From IMG/VR virus record IMGVR_UViG_3300027861_000184, positions 1 to 25,079 of that record: DNA of 25,079 nucleotides. The stretch is one strand, 5' to 3'. The notes below the pieces were generated by a model that was given only the letters and a program-made list of their open reading frames with translations, had not been told where the DNA came from and searched no databases. Shown one piece after another: positions 6,338 to 13,501 of the stretch. The DNA comes from a virus. A program made the position numbers and the translations under genes. Each line of letters begins with the position of its first letter. The stretch's first letter is position 1.

Positions 6338-8134
6338 ATGCTTACTAATACAGAAATACTTACTGAATATATTAAATGTATACAAAACCCAGTCCATGCT
6401 ATAGAGTCATATCTAGAGACTAAGGATTTAACTCAAGGTGGTTTTGTACCTTTCAGGTTATTTACTAGACAAAAAGAAATTGTTAACTCTTATGAGAAGC
6501 ATAGGTTTAATCTAGTGACAAAACCAAGACAAGCTGGTATATCTACAACGACTCAAGCTTATATGGCTATAAAAGCCGCATTTTGTGACCCAGATAGTCC
6601 AGAGACAATTCTAGTAATTGCCAACAAATTAAAACTAGCCCAAAAGTTTGTTAGAGGTATTAAGGATTATTTAGCTCAAGTACCTAGGTGGGCTTGGGGG
6701 CCAGATTATTATGGTTCTGATGAGAATGAAAAAAGAAGTATATTTGTTACAGATTCTAAGATTGAGCTTGAATTACCTAATGGTACTCAGATTATTGCTG
6801 TAGCAACTTCTGAAGACGCTCTTAGGGGGTATACACCTTCTTACCTGGTGTTTGATGAGGCTGCGTTTATTGATAATGGTGACGCTGTATATGCAGCAGC
6901 TATGTCGTCTTGTGCTACTGGGGGTAAGGTAATGCTTATTTCTACACCTAACGGTATGGACCCTCTTTATTATAAAACATATGAACAATCTAAAATAGGT
7001 AAAAATACTTATAATGTTATTGAAATGAGATGGTATGAAGACCCTAGATATAATAAGGATTTAAGGTGGATTAAGAGAAATGAACAGGGTGATGTTATTG
7101 AAGAGATAGAAGAATTTGAATTTATTGTTGGAAAGTATGAAGATAAGTTAAAGAGTGGTTATAAACCTACTTCTAGTTGGTATGAGGGTATGTGTCAAAC
7201 TCTTAATAATAACTCTAGGAAAATAGCACAAGAATTAGATGTATCATTCTTGGGTTCTGGTGGTAACGTTATTAACGATGAGGATATTACATTCCATGAA
7301 GAAAATAATGTTAAAGACCCTATTTGGGTTGATGGTAGAGAAAAAGAATTCTGGATTTGGGAGAAACCAGAAGAAGGGCATAAATATATTTTAGGTGTTG
7401 ATGTTGCCAGGGGTGATGGAGAAGATTTATCAACAATGGTTATTATAGATTTCACCACTATGACGCAAGTTATGGAATTTCAAGGTAAAGTAAGACCTGA
7501 TAAATTAGCTGAATTTGTTTATGAGTATGGTAATTTATATAAGGCTTATACTGTGGTAGATATTACTGGTGGTATGGGTGTCTCAACTGTATTGAAGTTA
7601 CTTGAACTAAACTATAAACATTTACATTATGATGAACCTAAAGGTAAAATACTTAACAGTAAAAAAGCACAGTTGGATTTACATGTTAAGAATAATCAAA
7701 CACCAGGTTTTAATATTAACGGAGTTAGGTCACCAATGCTTGACCACTTAGAGTTTATGATTAGAAGTAATGGTGTTAAGATTAGGTCTAGAAGAACTAC
7801 GTCTGAAATGAAGACGTTTGTTTATAAAAACGGTAAGCCAGACCATATGGATGGTTATCATGATGATTTATTAATGGCTTTTGCGATGCCTCTTTGGGTA
7901 TTGGAACATTCATTTAAGAAATTAGAAAAGATGGAGAAGCAATCTAAGGCTATGCTTAATAGCTGGTCTGTTGGCGGGTCCACACAAAATAAAGATAATT
8001 ATAACACTGGGTTTGTACCATCAAACCAAAGAAATAAAAAATCACTACCCAAACCTAAGTTTGACCCAAAAGTGTCTAAGAACATGCAAGACCCTAATGG
8101 TGATTATTTATGGTTGTTTAGTGGCACTAAGTAA
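6338..8134 (+). CDS. terL: terminase large subunit (gp17-like)
   Basis: This 598-aa packaging motor cuts phage DNA and pumps it into the prohead through the portal using ATP. The N-terminal ATPase has KPRQAGIST at residues 62-70 as the Walker A-like loop, VFDEAAF at 171-177 as Walker B with catalytic Glu174, and STPNG at 202-206 as the coupling motif. The C-terminal RNase H-fold nuclease shows VDVARG (Asp355), VVDITGG (Asp408) and YHDDLLMA (Asp509/510). Length matches T4 gp17 (610 aa). The Walker A-like loop lacks the usual GK(T/S) lysine; K62 or R64 would have to serve, as in some divergent terminases. The gene starts a unit after a terminator. The small subunit is not in the window. Confidence 0.97.
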   Translation: MLTNTEILTEYIKCIQNPVHAIESYLETKDLTQGGFVPFRLFTRQKEIVNSYEKHRFNLVTKPRQAGISTTTQAYMAIKAAFCDPDSPETILVIANKLKLAQKFVRGIKDYLAQVPRWAWGPDYYGSDENEKRSIFVTDSKIELELPNGTQIIAVATSEDALRGYTPSYLVFDEAAFIDNGDAVYAAAMSSCATGGKVMLISTPNGMDPLYYKTYEQSKIGKNTYNVIEMRWYEDPRYNKDLRWIKRNEQGDVIEEIEEFEFIVGKYEDKLKSGYKPTSSWYEGMCQTLNNNSRKIAQELDVSFLGSGGNVINDEDITFHEENNVKDPIWVDGREKEFWIWEKPEEGHKYILGVDVARGDGEDLSTMVIIDFTTMTQVMEFQGKVRPDKLAEFVYEYGNLYKAYTVVDITGGMGVSTVLKLLELNYKHLHYDEPKGKILNSKKAQLDLHVKNNQTPGFNINGVRSPMLDHLEFMIRSNGVKIRSRRTTSEMKTFVYKNGKPDHMDGYHDDLLMAFAMPLWVLEHSFKKLEKMEKQSKAMLNSWSVGGSTQNKDNYNTGFVPSNQRNKKSLPKPKFDPKVSKNMQDPNGDYLWLFSGTK

Positions 8135-8148
8135 AAAAACTAAGAATT

Positions 8149-8397
8149 ATGGGATTAGGACCAAAAGTATTTATTGGAAGTAAAAGAGGTGAAAGACCTA
8201 CGCGACTATATAAGTGGTCACCAGACACATCGGTTAAAAAAAAACCTAAAGCAAGTACAACTGGTAAAAAATATTTTTGTGTGACTCCAAATGGGTCCCA
8301 AGGTAACGATTTTATATCAAATTATAGCTATGTTGTTGTACTAATTGACGGTGAAACTCACAGACAAGCTTATGTACAGTGTGGTTATGTAGAATAA
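8149..8397 (+). CDS. small hypothetical protein between terminase and portal (82 aa)
   Basis: It starts 14 bases after the terminase stop behind the leader TAAGAATT, which also precedes the gene at 12185. The 82-residue product is basic in its first half (KRGERPTRLYKW, SVKKKPKAS) and beta-like in its second half (SYVVVLIDGE, RQAYVQCGYVE). There is no membrane segment. In T4 the tail sheath and tube genes (18, 19) occupy this interval. This protein is far too small to be the sheath and shows no resemblance to the tube that I can see. Confidence 0.68.
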   Translation: MGLGPKVFIGSKRGERPTRLYKWSPDTSVKKKPKASTTGKKYFCVTPNGSQGNDFISNYSYVVVLIDGETHRQAYVQCGYVE

Positions 8398-8445
8398 ACA
8401 TTTAATTTTTAAAAATTTTTAGTATAATTAAATAAAATAAGAGTT

Positions 8446-10518
8446 ATGGCTAAACAAAAGTTAACGGTATTCCAAAGACTGAATAATATTTTCAGTCCAG
8501 ATGGTATAAATGTACCGAAAGATAAAACTAATAGATATTCTATTGGTAATGATGTTTTATTAAAAACACAAGATAAACAAGAGTATGAATATGCTAAATT
8601 ACAAGCACAACAAAACAAATACCTTGGTGGTATGTGGAGAAAGGTTGATGGTGAGTTATTTAGACAATCCATTCATTATGAAACAACCCGTATAGGTTCG
8701 TATAGTGATTTTGAATCTATGGAGTTCTATCCAGAAATATCTGCTGCGTTAGATATTATGATGGAAGAATCTACGACAATAAATGAAAAGGGTAGGGTTT
8801 TAAATGTTTATTCTGATTCAGATAGAGTTAAAACCATATTAGAAGATTTATTTTTTAATAGGTTAGATATACACACTTCACTACCTATGTGGACAAGAAA
8901 CACATGTAAATATGGTGATAACTTTGTTTTTTTAAATATTGACGATAGAGCTGGTGTAATTGGTGTCAGACAAATGCCTAACTTTGAAATAGAAAGAAGA
9001 GAAGGTGATATATTTAAAGGTTTAGCTACTAATAATAATAGTGTTAATGGTGAAGAAGAATCTGATTCTAAAGTTAAATTCTTTTGGAGAGGAAGAGATA
9101 TGGAATTTAATTCTTGGCAGATAGCACACTTCAGACTTCTTGGTGATGATAGAAGGTTACCATACGGTACATCTATACTTGAGAAAGCTAGAAGGATTTG
9201 GAAACAATTAATACTATCTGAAGATGCTATGTTAATATATAGAATTACTAGGGCTCCAGAGAGAAGAGTATATAAAATATTCGTGGGTAATATAGATGAT
9301 GAGGATGTACCAGCATACGTAGACGAAATCGCTAATAGATTTAAGCGTACACCTATTGTTGACCCTCAAACAGGTCAGGTAGACCTTAAATATAATCAGT
9401 TGGCTAATGACCAAGATTTCTTTATTCCAGTTAGAAGTGAGGACGCACCAAGTCCAATTGACACGCTACCTGGTGCTTCTAATCTTGACCAGATAGCGGA
9501 TATTGAATATTTACAAAGAAAATTATTTACAGCTTTAAGAGTACCTAAAGCGTTCTTAGGTTTTGAAGATGCTGTTGGTGAAGGAAAGAATCTAGCTTTA
9601 CAAGATGTAAGATTCAGTAGAACTGTAAACAGAATTCAACAAGCTATGATTATGGAATTAAATAAGATAGCTATCTTACATTTATTCTTGTTAGGTTTAG
9701 AGGACGAGTTGGATAATTTTACACTTACTTTAAATAATCCATCAACACAAGCTGAAATGCTTAAGGTTGAACAATTACAAGGTAAGGTTACGTTATATAA
9801 AGATGCTGTTTCTGATGCTGGTAATGGATTCGCACCAATGAGTATGACAAGGGCTAGTAGAGAGATTCTTGGTTGGTCTGATGATGAAATCAAGAATGAT
9901 TTATTATTACAAAGAATGGAGAAAGCTGCGGCTGCTGAATTGGAAAACACAGCAAATGTTATTAAACATACTGGAACATTCGATGAAGTTGATAAGATTT
10001 ATGGTGATATGGAAGCTGCGTTAAGTGGTTCTGATTCTGATAATAAAGATGATTCTGGTGATGAAGGTGGTCCGTCTGGTGGTGGCGGTGGCTTCGGAGG
10101 AGGCGGTGGCTTCGGAGGAGGCGGTGGTCTAGACTTCGGTGATGCTGGTGATGATGAAGGTGGTTTAGACTTCGGTGATGATGAAGGTGAAGATACTGGT
10201 GGTGAGGATACTGGTGGTGAAGATACTGGTGGTGAAGATACTGGTGGTGAAGATACTGGTGGTGAAGATACTGGTGGTGAAGAAGCTGGATTTGGAGAAG
10301 GTGTTAGAGTTGAGAGAGATAAACTTATTGTTGAGAATAAAAAAATAAATAAACGTAAAAATACAAGACCAAACAACTTTAATGATTTATTAAAAACTAT
10401 TAAACCCAAAGGAAAAACAATATTAAATGAGAGGGTTAAGGTTGTTGATAAAAACGTTAAGATTAATGAAGCTATCAATGGTATGATTAGTGATATTGAT
10501 AAAATGCTAGATGAATAA
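8446..10518 (+). CDS. portal protein (gp20-like) with extended low-complexity C-terminus
   Basis: The portal is the dodecameric ring at one head vertex that nucleates prohead assembly and passes DNA. The 690-aa product has the T4-type portal core to about residue 500: YPEISAALDIMMEE near 95-108, KYGDNF at 155-160, RITRAPERRVYKI at 266-278, and the hallmark LPGASNLDQIADIEYLQRKLFTALRVP at 341-367. T4 gp20 is 524 aa. The excess is a C-terminal extension with an acidic linker, Gly-Phe repeats (545-561), seven tandem GEDTG-like units (581-615) and a basic tail (from 621) holding LNE and INE triplets that resemble prohead-protease sites. The leader has no Shine-Dalgarno. Confidence 0.95.
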   Translation: MAKQKLTVFQRLNNIFSPDGINVPKDKTNRYSIGNDVLLKTQDKQEYEYAKLQAQQNKYLGGMWRKVDGELFRQSIHYETTRIGSYSDFESMEFYPEISAALDIMMEESTTINEKGRVLNVYSDSDRVKTILEDLFFNRLDIHTSLPMWTRNTCKYGDNFVFLNIDDRAGVIGVRQMPNFEIERREGDIFKGLATNNNSVNGEEESDSKVKFFWRGRDMEFNSWQIAHFRLLGDDRRLPYGTSILEKARRIWKQLILSEDAMLIYRITRAPERRVYKIFVGNIDDEDVPAYVDEIANRFKRTPIVDPQTGQVDLKYNQLANDQDFFIPVRSEDAPSPIDTLPGASNLDQIADIEYLQRKLFTALRVPKAFLGFEDAVGEGKNLALQDVRFSRTVNRIQQAMIMELNKIAILHLFLLGLEDELDNFTLTLNNPSTQAEMLKVEQLQGKVTLYKDAVSDAGNGFAPMSMTRASREILGWSDDEIKNDLLLQRMEKAAAAELENTANVIKHTGTFDEVDKIYGDMEAALSGSDSDNKDDSGDEGGPSGGGGGFGGGGGFGGGGGLDFGDAGDDEGGLDFGDDEGEDTGGEDTGGEDTGGEDTGGEDTGGEDTGGEEAGFGEGVRVERDKLIVENKKINKRKNTRPNNFNDLLKTIKPKGKTILNERVKVVDKNVKINEAINGMISDIDKMLDE
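10084..10128 (+). repeat. 18-bp glycine-rich tandem repeat in portal gene
   Basis: GGCGGTGGCTTCGGAGGA occurs at 10084-10101 and 10102-10119, followed by a half unit. It encodes GGGFGG. Its GGC, GGA and TTC codons make it much more GC-rich than its surroundings. Confidence 0.85.
10186..10290 (+). repeat. 15-bp tandem repeat encoding GEDTG in portal gene
   Basis: Six near-identical copies of GGTGAAGATACTGGT run from 10186 to 10275, one with a GAG variant. A seventh degenerate unit (GEEAG) ends at 10290. The repeat is in frame, so gain or loss of units only changes the length of an acidic linker. Confidence 0.92.
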
Positions 10519-10535
10519 AGTTTTTGTGTAAAACC

Positions 10536-10552
10536 GTATATTTATAATTAAA
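10536..10552 (+). promoter_or_regulatory. putative phage late promoter motif
   Basis: GTATATTTATAATTAAA starts 17 bases after the portal stop and ends 9 bases before ATG 10562. It has the same core as the sites before the terminase and protease. Confidence 0.5.
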
Positions 10553-10561
10553 GGTTTAATT

Positions 10562-11326
10562 ATGAAAAATTTTGGTAAAATTAAAAATATTTTTAATACT
10601 ATATTAGCTGAAGCTATAGCTAGTAAAGATGTGGATAAGAAAAAGCTATTTAACAAATATGTAACTTCTTTAAAAGAAAGTGAAATACTTAAGACTCAGT
10701 TTAGCGTTTACACGTCTATTGAGAACTTAATAGAAGAAAATAAATTCAAGGCTAGTGAGAAAATTAAGATGAATGTTGATACTCTTAAATCATATACAAA
10801 AGAGGATATCATAAATACTAACAATAAATTAATGGAGTTGGCTGGTGATGTTAAAGTTGATAGTAAGTACGATAAACAATCCATTCATGAATCAATCACT
10901 AACTTAATTTTTTCTGATGACATTAACAAATATGTTGATTCATTAAATGAAGCGGTTGAATATGCCAAATCCAACACACCTAAAGAAGTTTTTGAATCCG
11001 CTGGAATTCCAAACAGTATATTAACTTCAATTGTTGTTGATAAGTTTAACGCTAAATATAATTCTTTAGATGAGTCTAGTAAAAAACTAATTAAGTTAGT
11101 TTTTGAAGGTACTGAAGAAGATAAAGCAAAATTATTTGAAACTTCAGTTAAAGATTGTTTAGATTTAATTAATGAAAAACTTAATAATGAATTTAGAGGT
11201 GAAGATGTTGCTATAAAGGAAAGTCTTTTATCTGCAAAAGAAAACTTATTAGGTAGAATATATGTTAAAGAATCTTTCGATAAAGATATCGTTAAAATTT
11301 TAAGTCTTAAAAGTGATTTAGAATAA
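10562..11326 (+). CDS. helical phage protein of unknown function downstream of portal (254 aa)
   Basis: A 254-residue, lysine/glutamate-rich, almost entirely helical protein with no cysteine-rich or membrane region apart from a single Cys. The segment KYVTSLKESEILKTQFSVYTSIENLI around residues 28-53 looks conserved and resembles proteins next to the portal in other T4-like environmental phages (memory). Several SLNE, SLDE and LINE triplets fit prohead-protease sites. The place between genes 20 and 21 is that of the prohead-core proteins gp67/gp68 in T4, so an inner-core role is a reasonable guess. It has its own late-promoter motif and is followed after 1 base by the PAS gene. Confidence 0.78.
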   Translation: MKNFGKIKNIFNTILAEAIASKDVDKKKLFNKYVTSLKESEILKTQFSVYTSIENLIEENKFKASEKIKMNVDTLKSYTKEDIINTNNKLMELAGDVKVDSKYDKQSIHESITNLIFSDDINKYVDSLNEAVEYAKSNTPKEVFESAGIPNSILTSIVVDKFNAKYNSLDESSKKLIKLVFEGTEEDKAKLFETSVKDCLDLINEKLNNEFRGEDVAIKESLLSAKENLLGRIYVKESFDKDIVKILSLKSDLE

Positions 11327-11327
11327 A

Positions 11328-11777
11328 ATGAAACATTCTAAAGAAAATATAAATAAGTTAAAACTACTTGTTGAGGAGTTAACCATTAGAGATAATGATG
11401 CTTTTGAAAGAAAAGAATTATTAGAATTATTAATGGGGATTACTTCTGATGGTTATTGGGATTGGAACTTAAAAACTAATGAAGTATTTTTAAATTCTAA
11501 CTACAAAAAACAATTGGGTTATAAACCAGAAGAATTAAAGAATGCAAAAGAGACTTGGGAGAAGTTAATGTTTGATGATGATTTAAAACTTATGGAAGAA
11601 AAGGTTAAAGCTCATGTTGATAGTAATGGAACTATACCATTTAAAATGATTGCTAGGTATAAACACAAAGACGGACGAACAGTTAAAATTTTGTGTAGGG
11701 GTAAAGTAGTTGAATGGGATAATAATAACGAGCCTGTAAGAATTGTTGGTACACACGTTGACCTGACTGATATTTAA
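11328..11777 (+). CDS. stand-alone PAS-domain protein
   Basis: The 149-residue product is a short N-terminal helix (residues 1-38) followed by one PAS_3/PAC domain: DGYWDWNLKTNEVFLN at 41-56, YKKQLGYKPEEL at 59-70, a W...DD segment at 77-85, then HKDGRTVKILCRG at 113-125 and EPVRIVGTHVDLTD at 135-148. PAS domains sense ligands, redox state or light, or mediate protein contacts. Here there is no kinase, cyclase, HTH or other output domain. The gene sits 1 base after the preceding frame in the head-assembly cluster, so it is co-expressed with portal and core genes. Partner and signal are unknown. Confidence 0.9.
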   Translation: MKHSKENINKLKLLVEELTIRDNDAFERKELLELLMGITSDGYWDWNLKTNEVFLNSNYKKQLGYKPEELKNAKETWEKLMFDDDLKLMEEKVKAHVDSNGTIPFKMIARYKHKDGRTVKILCRGKVVEWDNNNEPVRIVGTHVDLTDI

Positions 11778-11791
11778 ATAAATTTATTTAT

Positions 11792-12130
11792 ATGAAAACT
11801 AATAGTAATGGTGTTAATCAAAATGGTTGGAATGAGTATTCTAAATTAGTTTTAGCTGAATTAGAAAGACTTAATGAAAACGATGAAAAAATTCAAGTGA
11901 TATTGTCTGAAATTAACCTTAAATTAGGTAGGTTAGATAATATTGAAAAAGACGTATCTGACATTGAAAAATGGAAAAGATATATGGATGATGTAGCTAG
12001 CCCAAACACACTTAAAGAAATGAAAAAGAGTGTTGACTCTTTAGTTACCTTTAAAACGATGGCGACAACTATTTGGGCTGTGGTTCAGATAGGTTTTGGT
12101 ATATTCATCGCATTATACAAGATAAAATAA
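11792..12130 (+). CDS. coiled-coil protein with C-terminal membrane anchor
   Basis: The 112-residue protein has a polar N-terminus, a heptad-like coiled coil at about residues 15-62 (LAELERLNENDEKIQVIL, then LGRLDNIEKDVSDIEKW) and one hydrophobic segment at 92-109 (TTIWAVVQIGFGIFIALY) ending in IK. The topology is like small XhlA-type hemolysin/holin-associated proteins, but I see no clear family signature. The gap to the PAS gene is 14 bases. It could be a lysis factor, a membrane tether for prohead assembly, or neither. Confidence 0.75.
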   Translation: MKTNSNGVNQNGWNEYSKLVLAELERLNENDEKIQVILSEINLKLGRLDNIEKDVSDIEKWKRYMDDVASPNTLKEMKKSVDSLVTFKTMATTIWAVVQIGFGIFIALYKIK

Positions 12131-12184
12131 ATGTTTGACTTTTTAAAATTAAATCAGTATTCTTAATAAAAATATTTAAGAATT

Positions 12185-12628
12185 ATGATTACAAAAACAG
12201 GAAAACAGTTAACGATTAAAGATTATGACAACTATAAAGTATTGTCTGGTACCGTAGATAATAGGAACCCAAAAACACTTTATCTAAATATATCTGCTTG
12301 GGGAGACCCTATATTGGATGATGAAACCCTTAATTACAATGATGTGGTAAGGTATCTAACAAAATCAATCAAGGTTGAAATTCATAATAAATTAGATAAT
12401 AAATTATTTATGAATAATAGAACTATAGTTGATTTTGATATGAGAACTTCTGGTATAGGATACGGTAAAAGGAGTTATATGAATTGCGAGATAACTTTAT
12501 CACAAAGAAATACATTTAAATTACAAGAAAAAGAAATGCAAGATAGTTTTGATAAACTTATCCAGCATATAATAAATAATGTGTTTGATGATAATATTTA
12601 TTTTAAATTTCATAAGAGAAAAAAATAA
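12185..12628 (+). CDS. conserved-looking phage protein of unknown function (147 aa)
   Basis: The product begins MITKTGKQLTIKDYDNYKV. It contains KTLYLNISAWGDPI around residues 30-43, NRTIVDFDMRTSGIGYGKRSYMNCEITL near 78-105, and a basic C-terminus KFHKRKK. The middle block resembles unnamed proteins I associate with T4-like phages (memory). It has no membrane segment. It is the last gene before a strong terminator. Its leader, TAAGAATTATG, matches that of the 8149 gene. Confidence 0.75.
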   Translation: MITKTGKQLTIKDYDNYKVLSGTVDNRNPKTLYLNISAWGDPILDDETLNYNDVVRYLTKSIKVEIHNKLDNKLFMNNRTIVDFDMRTSGIGYGKRSYMNCEITLSQRNTFKLQEKEMQDSFDKLIQHIINNVFDDNIYFKFHKRKK

Positions 12629-12634
12629 ACAAAG

Positions 12635-12663
12635 AACCTCGATTTAATAAATCGGGGTTTTTT
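12635..12663 (+). terminator. Rho-independent terminator
   Basis: AACCTCGATTT (12635-12645), loop AAT, AAATCGGGGTT (12649-12659) give an 11-bp stem with one T·G wobble, followed by a T-run. It separates the portal-side genes from the protease transcript. Confidence 0.9.
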
Positions 12664-12673
12664 ATTTTAATAG

Positions 12674-12688
12674 ACATATTTATATAAA
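12674..12688 (+). promoter_or_regulatory. putative phage late promoter motif before protease
   Basis: ACATATTTATATAAA lies directly after a terminator and ends 9 bases before ATG 12698. Its first 13 bases are the same as in the terminase site. Confidence 0.6.
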
Positions 12689-12697
12689 AAGAAAGAT

Positions 12698-13393
12698 ATG
12701 TCTGATATAAAAATTATAAAACCTGGGCAAAGCGGATTTGGGTATCTAATAGAACAAGATGCTGGATATATTTCTCCAGATGATTCTAGAAATAAAGTAT
12801 TTGTTAGTGAAATTAAAAAATTAGATAAAGGACAACCAATCATGGCTGAACCACTAGTATTATATGTAGTACTACAAAAGTGGGGTGTTAAAAATAGAAA
12901 CGGTAGAATATACCCGAAAGAAATTTTAGAAAGGGAGGTTGATAGATACCAAGAACTAATTAAGGAGAGGAGAGCTATTGGTGAGCTGGACCACCCAGAA
13001 TCGTCAATCATTGCTGGTGATAGAATATCACATAATATTATAGAAACTTGGTGGGAAGGTAAAACGCTGATGGGTAAGATGGAAATTCTTATGACCCCAG
13101 GTTATGTTAATTATGGTATTGTATCCACTAAGGGTGATGAAGTTGCTAACTTAATTAGAAATAATATTATGATTGGTGTGTCTTCTAGAGGTGTTGGTTC
13201 TCTTAAACAAATCAATGGTGACCAAATAGTTCAAGATGACTTTGAGATAATCTGTTGGGATGTTGTAACATCGCCAAGTACACCTGGGTCATGGATGTTT
13301 AAAGATAAAGAAGAAGCGAAACCGTTTACAGAATCTGTAAAAGAAAAGTCAGATTTACTAATTGATAATATCAATAAATTTTTATTAGATTAA
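12698..13393 (+). CDS. prohead core protease (gp21-like)
   Basis: The 231-aa serine protease processes scaffold, capsid and core proteins during head maturation, usually after (I/L)xE. Family hallmarks are present: VLQKWGVKNRNGRIYP at residues 58-73, AIGELDHPES at 93-102 with catalytic His99, and MIGVSSRGVGSL at 158-169 with the nucleophile at Ser162 or Ser163 (herpes/T4-type protease fold). It lies immediately upstream of the scaffold and major capsid genes, the T4 21-22-23 order. It has its own late-promoter motif after a terminator. Length is close to T4 gp21 (212 aa). Confidence 0.95.
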   Translation: MSDIKIIKPGQSGFGYLIEQDAGYISPDDSRNKVFVSEIKKLDKGQPIMAEPLVLYVVLQKWGVKNRNGRIYPKEILEREVDRYQELIKERRAIGELDHPESSIIAGDRISHNIIETWWEGKTLMGKMEILMTPGYVNYGIVSTKGDEVANLIRNNIMIGVSSRGVGSLKQINGDQIVQDDFEIICWDVVTSPSTPGSWMFKDKEEAKPFTESVKEKSDLLIDNINKFLLD

Positions 13394-13431
13394 AGTTTTT
13401 TAATAGAAAAACGGTTTTTTGAATAAAACCC

Positions 13432-13448
13432 ACATATTTATAAACAAG
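13432..13448 (+). promoter_or_regulatory. putative phage late promoter motif before scaffold
   Basis: ACATATTTATAAACAAG has the shared core and lies 53 bases before the scaffold ATG, the longest leader among these sites. Scaffold and capsid are needed in large amounts, so an extra promoter here is plausible. Confidence 0.55.
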
Positions 13449-13468
13449 TGAGGATTATATCCTTGTTT
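13442..13468 (+). other. leader hairpin upstream of scaffold gene
   Basis: AGGAT (13451-13455), loop TAT and ATCCT (13459-13463) form a 5-bp stem. AAACA (13442-13446) pairs with TGTTT (13464-13468) across a 4-base bulge. It starts inside or just after the promoter motif and so would be near the 5' end of the mRNA, where it could stabilise the transcript. No T-run follows, so it is not a terminator. Confidence 0.35.
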
Positions 13469-13501
13469 CAATAATTATTTTTAAAAAAAAAATGAAAAAA
13501 A

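Noticed and set aside
6331-6338. TATAAATA octamer at the terminase start, matching the T4 late promoter
   Set aside because: It overlaps the ATG, so transcription would begin inside the gene; the motif at 6306-6320 is better placed.
10186-10290. Evenly spaced short repeats considered as CRISPR or iterons
   Set aside because: Units are contiguous, 15 bp, in frame and coding; there are no spacers.
9999-10478. Long Ser/Pro-rich frame on the - strand opposite the portal C-terminus
   Set aside because: It is the antisense of the Gly/Asp/Glu repeats; low-complexity shadow with no start context or neighbours.
11770-11782. ATATTTAAATAAA before the coiled-coil gene as another late promoter
   Set aside because: It differs from the core (TTTAAAT for TTTATA) and overlaps the PAS stop codon region; too weak to list.
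13413-13430. GGTTTT/AAAACC hairpin after the protease gene as a terminator
   Set aside because: A/T-dominated 6-bp stem without a T-run on either strand; the promoter motif follows immediately.
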